Shown in pieces: positions 54,367 to 62,250 of a DNA stretch of 64,000 nt (within the stretch, counting starts at the first letter, position 1; each line of letters opens with the position of its first letter). Source of the stretch: JBGPHT01 sp041484525 (GTDB taxonomy: Bacteria > Acidobacteriota > Terriglobia > Bryobacterales > Bryobacteraceae); the NCBI GenBank assembly GCA_041484525.1, contig JBGPHT010000021.1, positions 1 to 64,000 on the forward strand, written 5' to 3'. The translations under genes were made by a program, and so were the position numbers. The notes beneath the pieces were generated by a model. That model had not been told where the DNA came from. It saw only the letters and a list, made by a program, of their open reading frames with translations, and did not search any database.

Positions 54367-55251
54367 TTACTGCCCGAGCATCTCGACCAGATTTTCGCCC
54401 ATTACCAGCCGTGCGTCGGCGCCGCTGACTCCGGCGTCCAGCAGGGCCCTCAACTGAACTTCGAACACGTCGTAATTCCAGCCCCTCGGGAAAAATGACG
54501 AATCCGTTCCGAACAGCAGCCGCTGTGGACCCACTACATCCAGTGCGCGCCGGAACACGGTCTTCAGCTCGAGACCCTCGTACTTGATCCACGAATTGCT
54601 GCTCGCCGTGTCCAGGTACACGTTGGGGCACAGGTCCGCCAGCATCAGCGCTTCGCGAAAGTACCCGGCGCCGAAGTGCGGCACCACGAACGGAACGTTC
54701 GGATAGCGCAGCGCGACGGCGTGCAGATCGAGGGGGTTCGAGAACCGCATGTCGAACGGCGAGGGCAGTCCCAGCTTCCTCCGCACTCCCACCGTCAGCA
54801 CGCCGCAATGCACGAACACGGCGCAGCCTAGTTGGGCGGCCTGGTCGAGAATCGGCTTCACGCGCTCGTCGTGCATCGAATAGCGGTGCATGGCGGGGAA
54901 CAGGCAGATGGCATGCAAGCCCTCCGCCACGGCCGTGGCGCTGTCCAGCGGATTCACCATCGCGTAAGCGAAGAAGCGGTCCGGAAACGCGTCCACCGCG
55001 GCCAGCACCGAGGCCTCGTCGCCCGGCACGCTGGCGATCAGCGCGGCACTCGCCACACCGTGCCGGTCCAGATCCTCCGTCCAGGCGTGCGCCAGTTCCG
55101 CCGGCTCTTCCGCGGGCAGATCCCAGCCGAGCATGGAGGCTACGCGCTCCGCGGGCTTGCCGCACTGCGCTCCCATGGTCCCAAAAAAGTTTCGCGAAAA
55201 GAAATGAACGTGCGCGTCCGCGACCGCGCAATCACCCCAAGGTGTTTGCAT
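54367..55251 (-). CDS. Amidohydrolase-family metal-dependent hydrolase
   Basis: The 294-residue protein has the amidohydrolase-2 (TIM-barrel) layout. DAHVHFF near the N-terminus gives the HxH metal pair, AVFVHCGVL and FVVPHFGAGYF supply the later His residues, and LLFGTDSSFFPRGW gives the catalytic Asp. Members include uracil- or pyrone-dicarboxylate-type hydrolases and decarboxylases. Its start overlaps the response regulator's 3' end by 20 bases, so it belongs to the kinase-regulator operon. The substrate is unknown. Confidence 0.82.
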   Translation of the reverse strand: MQTPWGDCAVADAHVHFFSRNFFGTMGAQCGKPAERVASMLGWDLPAEEPAELAHAWTEDLDRHGVASAALIASVPGDEASVLAAVDAFPDRFFAYAMVNPLDSATAVAEGLHAICLFPAMHRYSMHDERVKPILDQAAQLGCAVFVHCGVLTVGVRRKLGLPSPFDMRFSNPLDLHAVALRYPNVPFVVPHFGAGYFREALMLADLCPNVYLDTASSNSWIKYEGLELKTVFRRALDVVGPQRLLFGTDSSFFPRGWNYDVFEVQLRALLDAGVSGADARLVMGENLVEMLGQ

Positions 55252-55909
55252 CCGGCTTGTTCCAGTGTGTGATCCCCGCCGCCAGCGCCAATTGCGTCAG
55301 CCCAGCCACGTTGTTGACCCCAAGTTTCTTCATCATCGTCTTACGGTAGCTGCGCACCGTCTGCAGTCCGAGGTCGAGGAGAACCGCGATATCCTTGCTC
55401 GTCTTGCCTTCGGCCACCAGGCGCAGCACCTGCAGCTCGCGCGGCGAGAGTGCCTCGAGGGGACCTCGATCGTGCGTATCCAGGTCGCCGCGCTGGATGC
55501 GTTGCAGCAGCCGGTCCGATACCTGCGAGCTCAAGTACGATCCGCCGCGCGCCACCGTCCGCAGCGCGTCCAGCAATTCGTTCGACGAGGCCTTCTTCAG
55601 CACGAATGCTCTCGCGCCGCTGCGGATCGCGCTCACCACGGAATTCTCGTCGTCGTACATCGAGAGGATGATGACCTTCACCGCCGGGCAGTGCCGCAGC
55701 AACTCCGTCGTCGCCTCGATGCCGTTCATCCCGGGCAGTCCGATATCCATCAGGACCAGGACCGGGTTGGTCTTCTTGCAGAGTTGCACCGCATCGGCGC
55801 CGTTCTCGGCCTCACCCACTACGCGGAACTCCGCGCCGCGCTCGAGGATCGTCTTGACCCCGTCGCGCACCAGTTTGTGGTCATCCACCAGAACTATGTC
55901 GAATGCCAT
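55232..55909 (-). CDS. NarL/FixJ-family response regulator
   Basis: Residues 1-120 are a receiver domain with the acidic pair VDD (9-10), phospho-acceptor Asp55 in LVLMDIGLPGMNG, and the switch Lys in AFVLKKAS. The C-terminal LuxR-type HTH has LSPRELQVLRLVAEGKTSKD and LQTVRSYRKTMMKKLGVNN. It starts nine bases after the histidine kinase stop, so the two form a classic pair. It probably regulates transcription of target genes on phosphorylation; its own targets are unknown. Confidence 0.93.
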   Translation of the reverse strand: MAFDIVLVDDHKLVRDGVKTILERGAEFRVVGEAENGADAVQLCKKTNPVLVLMDIGLPGMNGIEATTELLRHCPAVKVIILSMYDDENSVVSAIRSGARAFVLKKASSNELLDALRTVARGGSYLSSQVSDRLLQRIQRGDLDTHDRGPLEALSPRELQVLRLVAEGKTSKDIAVLLDLGLQTVRSYRKTMMKKLGVNNVAGLTQLALAAGITHWNKPDANTLG

Positions 55910-55918
55910 AATGCATCG

Positions 55919-56920
55919 TCAGACGGGCTGCCCCGCGGCGGCCCGCACGGTCGTACCGCTTCCCCGATTGCTGTTGACGGAAAGGTCCAAACCGGCCTGG
56001 GCGGCGTAGTGTTCCATGCTGAGCAAGCCCAACCCCCGGCCCCCTCCCCGAACATCCGCGGGATCGAATCCCCTACCATTGTCCTTTATTTCGAGCGCAG
56101 GACCGATACGTGTGGACTTTACCGCGATTTCAATCGTGGAGCAACTGGAGTGCTTGACCGCGTTCTCCACCGCTTCCTGCGCGATCTGGTACATGGCCGA
56201 CGCGATCTTCGGATCCAGCTTCAGCGAAGGGTCCACGTTGAGTCGGAGCACCCCCGTAAAGCGTTCGTGGATGCGGCCGGCCAGCCGGTCGAGCGCCGAT
56301 CGAAGCCCCGCGCGCTCCACTGTCGAAGGATTCAGCTCGTAGCTGTAATCCCGTACCTCCTGCATGACGGTCTCGAGGACCTTCTGAATTTCCACGATGC
56401 GCTCGCAAGTCTCCGGTCCCACGCTCTCGAGGTCCATGCGAACCAGGTCGAGCTGCAGCCCGAGCGCCGTCAGGTTCTGGCCCACCGAGTCGTGAAGGAA
56501 CCGGGAGACTACGGCGCGTTCGAATTCCTGCGCCTTGAGCGCGCCCAGCACAGTCGTGCGCAGTTCCTGCTCCGCGGTCAGCCAGGCGGTGGTTTCGTGC
56601 GCCAGTCCTCCGGCGTACCGGATCTCGCCCTCCACGCGAACGGGAAAGACGGAGACGTCCCACGTGGAGTTGCCGCAGCGCTCCCGCAGCAGCAGCGTCT
56701 CACCCTGCAACACGCTTGAAAACCGCGCCGACCAGGTGCGGGCCGCCGTCACGCCCAGCGTCTCTTTCACCGAGCGGCGGAGTAATTCCTTGGCCGGTTT
56801 GCCGAACAACGGCGCGACATCGCCAAAAGTCTTGAGGAACACACCCTCCGCATTCACGATCCAATGACACGCCGGGCATTGCGACAGAAACGCGTCGGTG
56901 AGAGAGCCTGCCTCTTCCAT
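55919..56920 (-). CDS. Soluble NarX-type histidine kinase with PAS-like sensor
   Basis: The protein has no transmembrane helix. Residues 1-110 look like a PAS domain (CHWIVNAEGVFLKTFGDVAP, VFPVRVEGEIRYAGG). A HisKA_3 dimerisation domain has the phospho-acceptor His143 in RFLHDSVGQNLTALGLQLDL. The HATPase region has the N box (IAQEAVENAVKHS) and G boxes (IKDNGRGFD, GRGLGLLSMEH). Cys15 and Cys18 sit in CPACH, a chance haem c-like motif in a cytoplasmic protein that could instead serve redox sensing. It is nine bases after the transketolase C-terminal subunit gene, which suggests control linked to pentose phosphate metabolism. Confidence 0.9.
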   Translation of the reverse strand: MEEAGSLTDAFLSQCPACHWIVNAEGVFLKTFGDVAPLFGKPAKELLRRSVKETLGVTAARTWSARFSSVLQGETLLLRERCGNSTWDVSVFPVRVEGEIRYAGGLAHETTAWLTAEQELRTTVLGALKAQEFERAVVSRFLHDSVGQNLTALGLQLDLVRMDLESVGPETCERIVEIQKVLETVMQEVRDYSYELNPSTVERAGLRSALDRLAGRIHERFTGVLRLNVDPSLKLDPKIASAMYQIAQEAVENAVKHSSCSTIEIAVKSTRIGPALEIKDNGRGFDPADVRGGGRGLGLLSMEHYAAQAGLDLSVNSNRGSGTTVRAAAGQPV

Positions 56921-56929
56921 GCGGTCCGG

Positions 56930-57895
56930 CTATCGCTTACGCGCCACTACTTTGCGCACGGCCGCTGCCACATCGCGCGCCACCAGACCGTATTTTTCCA
57001 GCAGCTCGTCCGGCTGCCCGGATTCCGCGTAGGTATCCTGGATGCCCACGAACTCCATGGGGCAGGGAGCGGTTTCGGCCACGACTTGCGCCACGCGCAC
57101 GCCGAGTCCGCCGTCCACCAGGTGCTCTTCAGCCACCACGATCGCCCCCGTGTCCGCTGCCGCGCGCGCAATCGCATCACGGTCGAGCGGCTTCACCGTG
57201 TGCATGTCGATGACGCGGGCCGAGAGGCCTTCGCTCTCCAGCGTCTCCGCCGCCAGCAGCGCCTGCGCCACCAGCAGACCGTTGGCGATGATGGTGACAT
57301 CTTTGCCTTCCGCCACCTGGATCGACTTGCCGATCTCGAACTTCTGGTCGCCGTTGTAGATCAGCGCCGCCTTCGGCCGCCCTGTCCGGATGAACACCGG
57401 TCCAACATGCGCCGCCGCTGCTTTCACCAGCGCCTTGCACGACGGCTCGTCGGCGGGCGCCATCACTACGAACCCGGGCAGGGAACAGGCCAGCCCCGTC
57501 TCCTCGATGCTCATCTGCGACGGACCATCTTCGCCGATCGAAATGCCCGAGTGCGTCCCCACCACCTTCAAGTTGACGTGTGGATACGCCGCGCAAACCC
57601 GGAGTTGCTCGAATCCCTTATTGATCGCGAACGCGGAAAAGCTCGAGACGAACGGAATCTTCCCAGCGAGCGCCATCCCCGCGCCCGCCGCCACCATGTT
57701 GGCCTCGGCAATGCCGAACGAGAAGAACCGGTCGGGAAACTCCTTCGCGAAATACGTCGTCATGGTCGACTTGGAAAGGTCGGCGTCGCATACCACGATG
57801 TCTTTGTTCTCGCGCCCCAGTTCCACCAGGGCGCGGCCGAACGCCTCACGCGTCGCGGCCCCCAGCTTCACTTCGAATTTCGTTTTGGCAGGCAT
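56930..57895 (-). CDS. Transketolase, C-terminal (pyrimidine-binding) subunit
   Basis: The 321-residue protein holds the Pyr and C-terminal domains of transketolase: TREAFGRALVELGRENKDIV, SKSTMTTYFAKEFPDRFFSF, GIAEANMVAAGAGMALAGKI with the catalytic Glu, SIGEDGPSQMSIEETG, and a C-domain ending in LEKYGLVARDVAAAVRKVV. It follows the N-terminal subunit by three bases, and the two together form the enzyme that shuttles two-carbon units in the pentose phosphate pathway. Split transketolases are widespread in bacteria and archaea. Confidence 0.93.
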   Translation of the reverse strand: MPAKTKFEVKLGAATREAFGRALVELGRENKDIVVCDADLSKSTMTTYFAKEFPDRFFSFGIAEANMVAAGAGMALAGKIPFVSSFSAFAINKGFEQLRVCAAYPHVNLKVVGTHSGISIGEDGPSQMSIEETGLACSLPGFVVMAPADEPSCKALVKAAAAHVGPVFIRTGRPKAALIYNGDQKFEIGKSIQVAEGKDVTIIANGLLVAQALLAAETLESEGLSARVIDMHTVKPLDRDAIARAAADTGAIVVAEEHLVDGGLGVRVAQVVAETAPCPMEFVGIQDTYAESGQPDELLEKYGLVARDVAAAVRKVVARKR

Positions 57896-57898
57896 GTA

Positions 57899-58720
57899 TT
57901 ATTGCAGCTCCTGTAGGGCCAGCTTGACTTCGTCCGCACTGGGCGCGGTGCCGTGGAACTTCGGATTGTTCTCCATGAACGAGACACCCTTGCCTTTCAC
58001 GGTGTGGGCGACGATGGCCGTTGGCTTCCCCTTGGTGGCTTCGGCTTCCTGGTATGCGTTGCGGACCGCCGTGAGATCGTGCCCGTCGATCTCGATGGTG
58101 TGCCACCCGAAGGCCCGCCACTTATCAGCCAGCGGCGCGACTTCCATGATATCTTTCACAAACCCGTCCAGTTGGATGCCATTGTAATCGACGATCGCGA
58201 CCACGTTATCCAGCTTGTGGTACGCGCCCGACATGGCCGCCTCCCAGACCTGCCCTTCCTGGATCTCGCCGTCGCCGAACATCACGTACGTTCGCGACTT
58301 CCGGCCGTCGAGCCGTGCTGCCAGTCCCATCCCGATCCCCACCGAAAGTCCTTCGCCCAGCGACCCCGTCGAAGCTTCGAGTGCGTGGATGAATCGCATG
58401 TCGGGATGTCCCTGGTACACCGACCCAAGCTTGCGCAGCGTGTTCAACTGGTCGCGGGGAGTCTCCGCGTAGCCCAGTTCCGCCATGACCGAGTAGAGCA
58501 CTGGCGCCGCATGTCCCTTGGAGAGGATGAAGCGGTCGCGATCCGGCATGGTGGGATTCTTCGGATCGATATTCATGTAGTCGAAATACAGCGTGACCAC
58601 CAACTCGACCGCCGACAACGATCCGCCCGGGTGCCCCGATTTGGCGGCCCCGATCATTTCAATGATATCTCGCCGGATGCGCTTGGCGATGGCTTGCAAT
58701 TCTGGGAGCGATTTGGCCAT
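57899..58720 (-). CDS. Transketolase, N-terminal (TPP-binding) subunit
   Basis: The 273-residue protein has the thiamine-diphosphate motif GDGEIQEGQVWEAAMSGAYH and the invariant His in SGHPGGSLSAVEL and SKGHAAPVLYSV. Its C-terminus (HTVKGKGVSFMENNPKFHG) is typical of the split enzyme. It leads a six-gene run with the C-terminal subunit, a histidine kinase, a response regulator, an amidohydrolase and a small protein, all spaced by less than 15 bases. Its start lies 48 bases before the stop of the interrupted vapC. Confidence 0.93.
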   Translation of the reverse strand: MAKSLPELQAIAKRIRRDIIEMIGAAKSGHPGGSLSAVELVVTLYFDYMNIDPKNPTMPDRDRFILSKGHAAPVLYSVMAELGYAETPRDQLNTLRKLGSVYQGHPDMRFIHALEASTGSLGEGLSVGIGMGLAARLDGRKSRTYVMFGDGEIQEGQVWEAAMSGAYHKLDNVVAIVDYNGIQLDGFVKDIMEVAPLADKWRAFGWHTIEIDGHDLTAVRNAYQEAEATKGKPTAIVAHTVKGKGVSFMENNPKFHGTAPSADEVKLALQELQ

Positions 58721-58948
58721 GAGGAGTTCTCATTTTAGCGCAGTGACGCAGTTGATTCGCCGCCGCTACCACGAAACAATCTGCAGACGCTGCACTGCTC
58801 GGAAGTGCTTGTCCCGCGTCACGAGTGCCATTCCATGCTGACGCGCCAGCGCAGCAATCCAAAGATCATTTGCCGGCAGAGGCCTTCCTGCGTCGGTCAA
58901 CTCCGACCGCACCTGCGCGTAATAGGAGGCTGTTTCCTCGCCGAGGGC

Positions 58949-59196
58949 TAGTGTAGTGCGGCAAGCAGAACGCAGATTATTTCGGCGGTACTGCTCCAGG
59001 GGGCAACGCGGCCGAAGATGCCGGGAGAGCGATTCTGGCCGCAGATAAACGCAGATGAACGCAGATAGGTAAGTTGTTTTTCATCTGCGCTTATCTGCGT
59101 TCATCTGGTGCCAATTCGGGTTTCGGCCTTTCAACCACCTCGACCAGCTTTGGGGCTCTGCTTTAAACTCGACGAATTCCGACGCACTACACTTAG
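58949..59196. mobile_element. MITE-like insertion (about 243 bp) in vapC
   Basis: The left end reads GTGTAGTGCG (58951-58960) and the right end CGCACTACAC (59183-59192), perfect inverted repeats. The flanks carry TAG at 58949-58951 and 59194-59196, which fits a TA or TAG target duplication as made by IS630/Tc1-type transposases. There is no transposase gene inside. A long hairpin repeat fills the middle (59052-59107). Confidence 0.75.
59052..59107. repeat. 16-base perfect inverted repeat inside the MITE
   Basis: CAGATGAACGCAGATA (59052-59067) is the exact reverse complement of TATCTGCGTTCATCTG (59092-59107), with a 24-base loop. A further CAGATAAACGCAGAT copy sits just before the left arm. 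Hairpins of this ATCTGCGTTCATCTG type are common between genes in many soil bacteria. Confidence 0.85.
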
Positions 59197-59384
59197 GATC
59201 TCCAGTTGGGGCAGGAGGGTCTCCAGCCACAGCTCGTACCTGGGCCGATGCCGGGACCTGCGGATTCCAAAGAGGTACTCACCCAAAACCACAACCGGCA
59301 CGGCATAATCAGGTTCATGCTCGATCGCCCGGCGCAGAACGAGATCGCCATCGGCCAATGCCGAGAGGGCGTTCGTATCCAGAA

Positions 59385-59651
59385 TCAGCGCCATTCTTCT
59401 TCGTCGATCGTCTCGAACGCATCTTCAATAATCTTTTCAATGCGAAGAGTCTCACGATGCAAGTGCTTCAGCGCGCCGAAAGAGGTCTCCCACAATTGGT
59501 TCTTCGACGGGGCTTGCTGCACGCGCACCAAGCGCTCCTGCAGGGCTTCGGCAAAAAAGTCCTTCAGGGTCCGGCCCCTCTCGGCTGCCGCCGCCTTGGC
59601 GCGCCGGAACAACGGATCCGGAAGCTCGATGGTCGTCTTCACCAGACCCAT
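59385..59651 (-). CDS. vapB: VapB-type antitoxin (ribbon-helix-helix)
   Basis: The 88-residue protein opens with MGLVKTTIELPDPLFRRAKA and AAAERGRTLKDFFAEALQER, a classic RHH DNA-binding domain. An acidic C-terminal tail (IEKIIEDAFETIDEEEWR) would wrap the toxin. It overlaps vapC by ten bases, the standard antitoxin-first order. Since the toxin gene is interrupted, the antitoxin is an orphan that may still repress its promoter or counter related toxins. Confidence 0.85.
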   Translation of the reverse strand: MGLVKTTIELPDPLFRRAKAAAAERGRTLKDFFAEALQERLVRVQQAPSKNQLWETSFGALKHLHRETLRIEKIIEDAFETIDEEEWR

Positions 59652-59799
59652 TTTCCCATAAATATGGGTCGCCTACTGCCCGAACCGGACCCGCGCGTTT
59701 TGCCCCGCCAGTCAACCGCGCCGGAGCACACCAGCGCCATCCCCAGGAGCAATTTCGGAAATTGCATACCGATACGCTAGCGCAAAAAGGGCGCCGCCG

Positions 59800-60897
59800 T
59801 TACCGGTCCGCCAGCAGGGCACGCAACGCCGGACGCAGCGTCTCGAGCTCGGCCACCCGGAGCATGGCCAGCGCCTGGCTCAGCAGCGGCGGCCGCGACG
59901 TCTTCCACATTTCCGCCACGCTGCGGCGAACGCCGTCCCCGGCACGGTAGAAAAAACGCTCGCTCCAATCGCGCTGCCCCACCTGTGCTTCCGGATACGC
60001 GCGGACGACATCCCAAACCGTCTGTAGCCATCGCAGCCGCAGCGGCTCGCGGTACTGCGGAAGAAACAGAATCGTGCTCTGCCCATCCTGCCGCACCTCC
60101 TCCACGAACCCGGCGAATGAATTCGCTTGGCTCAGGTTGATGTTGGCGTTCGGCTCCGCGCCGTGGCGGTCGCCGCCCGAGATCAGCGGCTTTCTCCAGG
60201 CCGCCGCGAGGCGCATCACCGCCTGATTCTCCGCCCACGATCGCAGTCCGTTCAGCTCGATGGCGTGGATCCGCGCACCGCACCCGACCAGCAGCCGCGC
60301 GACCGCGCCCGCATGCGCCGCCTCGCCGATTCCGGCTTCGTCCCACAGCGGATGATTCAGCACCACCAGCACGCTGCGCTCGTGCGCCAGCAGATCCAAC
60401 GCCTCCGCCAGCCCGCGCCCCGACGGCCGTTCCGTATATCCGCGCAGCACGCCCCAGATGGCCCCCGACCGCGTCTCCGGCAGGTTGTGTATTCCGAAAT
60501 GAAAGAAGGTCGATCCGAACGGCACTGTCCACTCCACCGAGATCGGGGTGCCGGTCTCGATCCCCGCTTCGAGATCGTCATGGTCCGTCAGCGACACCAG
60601 CGCGTCCAGTCCCAGACCGTGGATCTGCCGCGTCTCCACGTCCAGCGCCGCCGGCGGATCGAGCGGCGGCCGCCACCCCGCGCGGTGAATATCGAGTGTC
60701 TCGCCGGTGGCGCGCCGGTGCTGCCAGGCCGCCATCCGCAGCACCGCCGGAATGACGGGGAAATGCCCGCGGAATCCACCCAGGAATTTCAGGTCTTCAA
60801 TCGAGTGGCAGGTATGCCCGTGCAGTGAGATGCCCGTACGAAAATGCCGGTGGAAGCCGGGGGTCTCCCAATGCTGCTGGATCGTCGTTCGTCCCAC
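59800..60897 (-). CDS. PHP-like metal-dependent hydrolase
   Basis: GTG at 60897 starts a 365-residue protein with spaced PHP-type metal motifs: SLHGHTCHS, SLTDHDDLEAG, VVLNHPLWDE, ELNGLRSW and ISGGDRHG. These match the His/Asp clusters of polymerase-and-histidinol-phosphatase fold enzymes. A long insertion between the first and second motifs is unusual, as is the short C-terminal helical tail (LSQALAMLRVAELETLRPAL). It probably hydrolyses a phosphoester. It lies between vapB and hemB, on the same strand as both. Confidence 0.75.
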   Translation of the reverse strand: MGRTTIQQHWETPGFHRHFRTGISLHGHTCHSIEDLKFLGGFRGHFPVIPAVLRMAAWQHRRATGETLDIHRAGWRPPLDPPAALDVETRQIHGLGLDALVSLTDHDDLEAGIETGTPISVEWTVPFGSTFFHFGIHNLPETRSGAIWGVLRGYTERPSGRGLAEALDLLAHERSVLVVLNHPLWDEAGIGEAAHAGAVARLLVGCGARIHAIELNGLRSWAENQAVMRLAAAWRKPLISGGDRHGAEPNANINLSQANSFAGFVEEVRQDGQSTILFLPQYREPLRLRWLQTVWDVVRAYPEAQVGQRDWSERFFYRAGDGVRRSVAEMWKTSRPPLLSQALAMLRVAELETLRPALRALLADR

Positions 60898-60998
60898 GTT
60901 CGCCTCCCAGCCGCAGTCCAGAACAATTCCGTCTACAATTGTTTTGTACTGCGGGAAGCGTTACGGAACGATGAAACGCCAGTTAACGTTTGAGCGCG

Positions 60999-61970
60999 CT
61001 ACCCCAACAGCCGCGCCGCCGGCTTCGCAAAATACGTCAGGATGATGCCCGCCCCGGCCCGCGCGATCCCCGTCAGGCTCTCCATCATCGCCCGGTCGTG
61101 ATCGATCCACCCGTTGCGCGCCGCGGCCACGATCATCGAATACTCGCCGCTCACCTGGTAGGCCGCGATCGGCACGTCGAACCGCTCCCGCGCGCGGCAG
61201 ATCAGGTCGAGGTAGGGCATGGCCGGCTTGATCATGATCATGTCCGCGCCCTCTTCCAGATCCAGCTCGATTTCGCGCATGGCCTCGCGACCGTTCGCCG
61301 GATCCATCTGATAAGTTCGCCGGTCGCCGAACTGCGGCGCCGATTCCGCCGCCTCCCGGAACGGCCCGTAGAACACCGACGCGAACTTCGCCGCATAAGA
61401 CAGGATAGGGACCTTCTCGAACCCATTGGCATCGAGCGCCTGACGGATGGCCCACACGCGCCCGTCCATCATGTCCGACGGCGCCACGATATCCGCCCCC
61501 GCCCGCGCATGCGACAGCGCCGATTTCGCCAGCCACTGCAAGGTCGTGTCGTTATCCACGTCGCCGTCCTTGATAAACCCGCAGTGGCCGTGGCTCGTAT
61601 ACTCGCAGTTGCAAACGTCGGTGACGATCAGCAGCTTGGGCACTTCCTTGCGGATGGCGCGGATCGCCCGCTGCACGATTCCGTGATCGTCATAGGCCCC
61701 CGATGCCATCTCGTCCTTCGACTCCGGCAGGCCGAACAGAATCACGCCGCCGATACCCAGGGCATGCACTTCCACGCACTCCTTGACCAACTCGTCGACC
61801 GACATCTGGTAGTTTCCCGGCATGGCGCCGATCTCGCGCTTGACGCCCTCTCCGGGGCAGACGAATAGCGGCAGAATAAACTGCGAGGGCCCGAGGTGCG
61901 TCTCGCGGACAAGGTCCCGCATGGCCTCCGAACTGCGCAGCCGGCGGAGGCGGTGGATAGGGAACGGCAT
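60999..61970 (-). CDS. hemB: Porphobilinogen synthase (delta-aminolevulinate dehydratase)
   Basis: ATG at 61970 (MPFPIHRLRRLR...) is the family-like start; an earlier in-frame codon at 62039 adds an unlikely leader. The enzyme condenses two aminolevulinate molecules to porphobilinogen in haem synthesis. The zinc-type site is visible as C120-N-C122 and C130 in DVCNCEYTSHGHCG. The two active-site lysines are Lys195 in SYAAKFASVFYGPF and Lys248 in MIMIKPAMPYLD. The length (323 residues) is normal. The window's cytochromes need the haem pathway, but no other haem gene is nearby. Confidence 0.95.
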   Translation of the reverse strand: MPFPIHRLRRLRSSEAMRDLVRETHLGPSQFILPLFVCPGEGVKREIGAMPGNYQMSVDELVKECVEVHALGIGGVILFGLPESKDEMASGAYDDHGIVQRAIRAIRKEVPKLLIVTDVCNCEYTSHGHCGFIKDGDVDNDTTLQWLAKSALSHARAGADIVAPSDMMDGRVWAIRQALDANGFEKVPILSYAAKFASVFYGPFREAAESAPQFGDRRTYQMDPANGREAMREIELDLEEGADMIMIKPAMPYLDLICRARERFDVPIAAYQVSGEYSMIVAAARNGWIDHDRAMMESLTGIARAGAGIILTYFAKPAARLLG

Positions 61971-62082
61971 ACCCCCGGATTGTAGCGCGCGGGGGATTGG
62001 CTTTTGTAGGCCGGGACTAACCCCAGGGGGGCTTGACAACTACTTGCGCCCGGATAGAATAAGTCTCATCTAAGCGCTGTTT

Positions 62083-62223
62083 ATGCAAACCGCCTGCGAC
62101 CATACCCGCACCCAGCTCATTGCGCGAAGAGACGGCGTCGATTACGTGGAATGTCTCGATTGCCGCCAGATCTTCGAGGGCGAAGACCTTGAACCGATCA
62201 AAGTTGAAGAGGAAGAGGAATAG
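62083..62223 (+). CDS. 46-residue zinc-ribbon-like protein
   Basis: ATG at 62083 encodes MQTACDHTRTQLIARRDGVD, then YVECLDCRQIFEGEDL and an acidic tail of Glu residues. C5-x-H7 and C24-x-x-C27 form a plausible four-ligand zinc site. It lies 27 bases before serS and reads in the same direction, so it may share its transcript. Small proteins of this type accompany housekeeping genes in related bacteria, but the role is unknown. Confidence 0.65.
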   Translation: MQTACDHTRTQLIARRDGVDYVECLDCRQIFEGEDLEPIKVEEEEE

Positions 62224-62250
62224 GCCCCCCATGCGCTAGCATGAAGGGGA

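Larger units (their letters stand above)
58766..59394 (-). pseudogene. vapC: vapC PIN-domain toxin gene split by a MITE-like insertion
   Basis: The N-terminal half is read from 59394 (MALILDTNALSALADGDLVL to PQLEIL) and the C-terminal half ends at 58766 (ALGEETASYYAQVRSELTDA to AVQRLQIVSW). Between them lies an insertion with inverted ends. Removing 245 bases (58949-59193) joins the halves in frame as LEIL-ALGEET. The result is exactly 127 residues, the usual VapC size, with the PIN acidic residues Asp6, Glu39, Asp95 and Asp113. The ribonuclease toxin is therefore inactive in the present state, and the N-half reads into the insertion and stops at 59131. The gene overlaps vapB by ten bases. 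Confidence 0.85.

Noticed and set aside
54352..55231. Upstream extension of the small 109-residue protein into a 402-codon frame
   Set aside because: It overlaps the well-supported amidohydrolase frame and is low-complexity Arg/Gly-rich.
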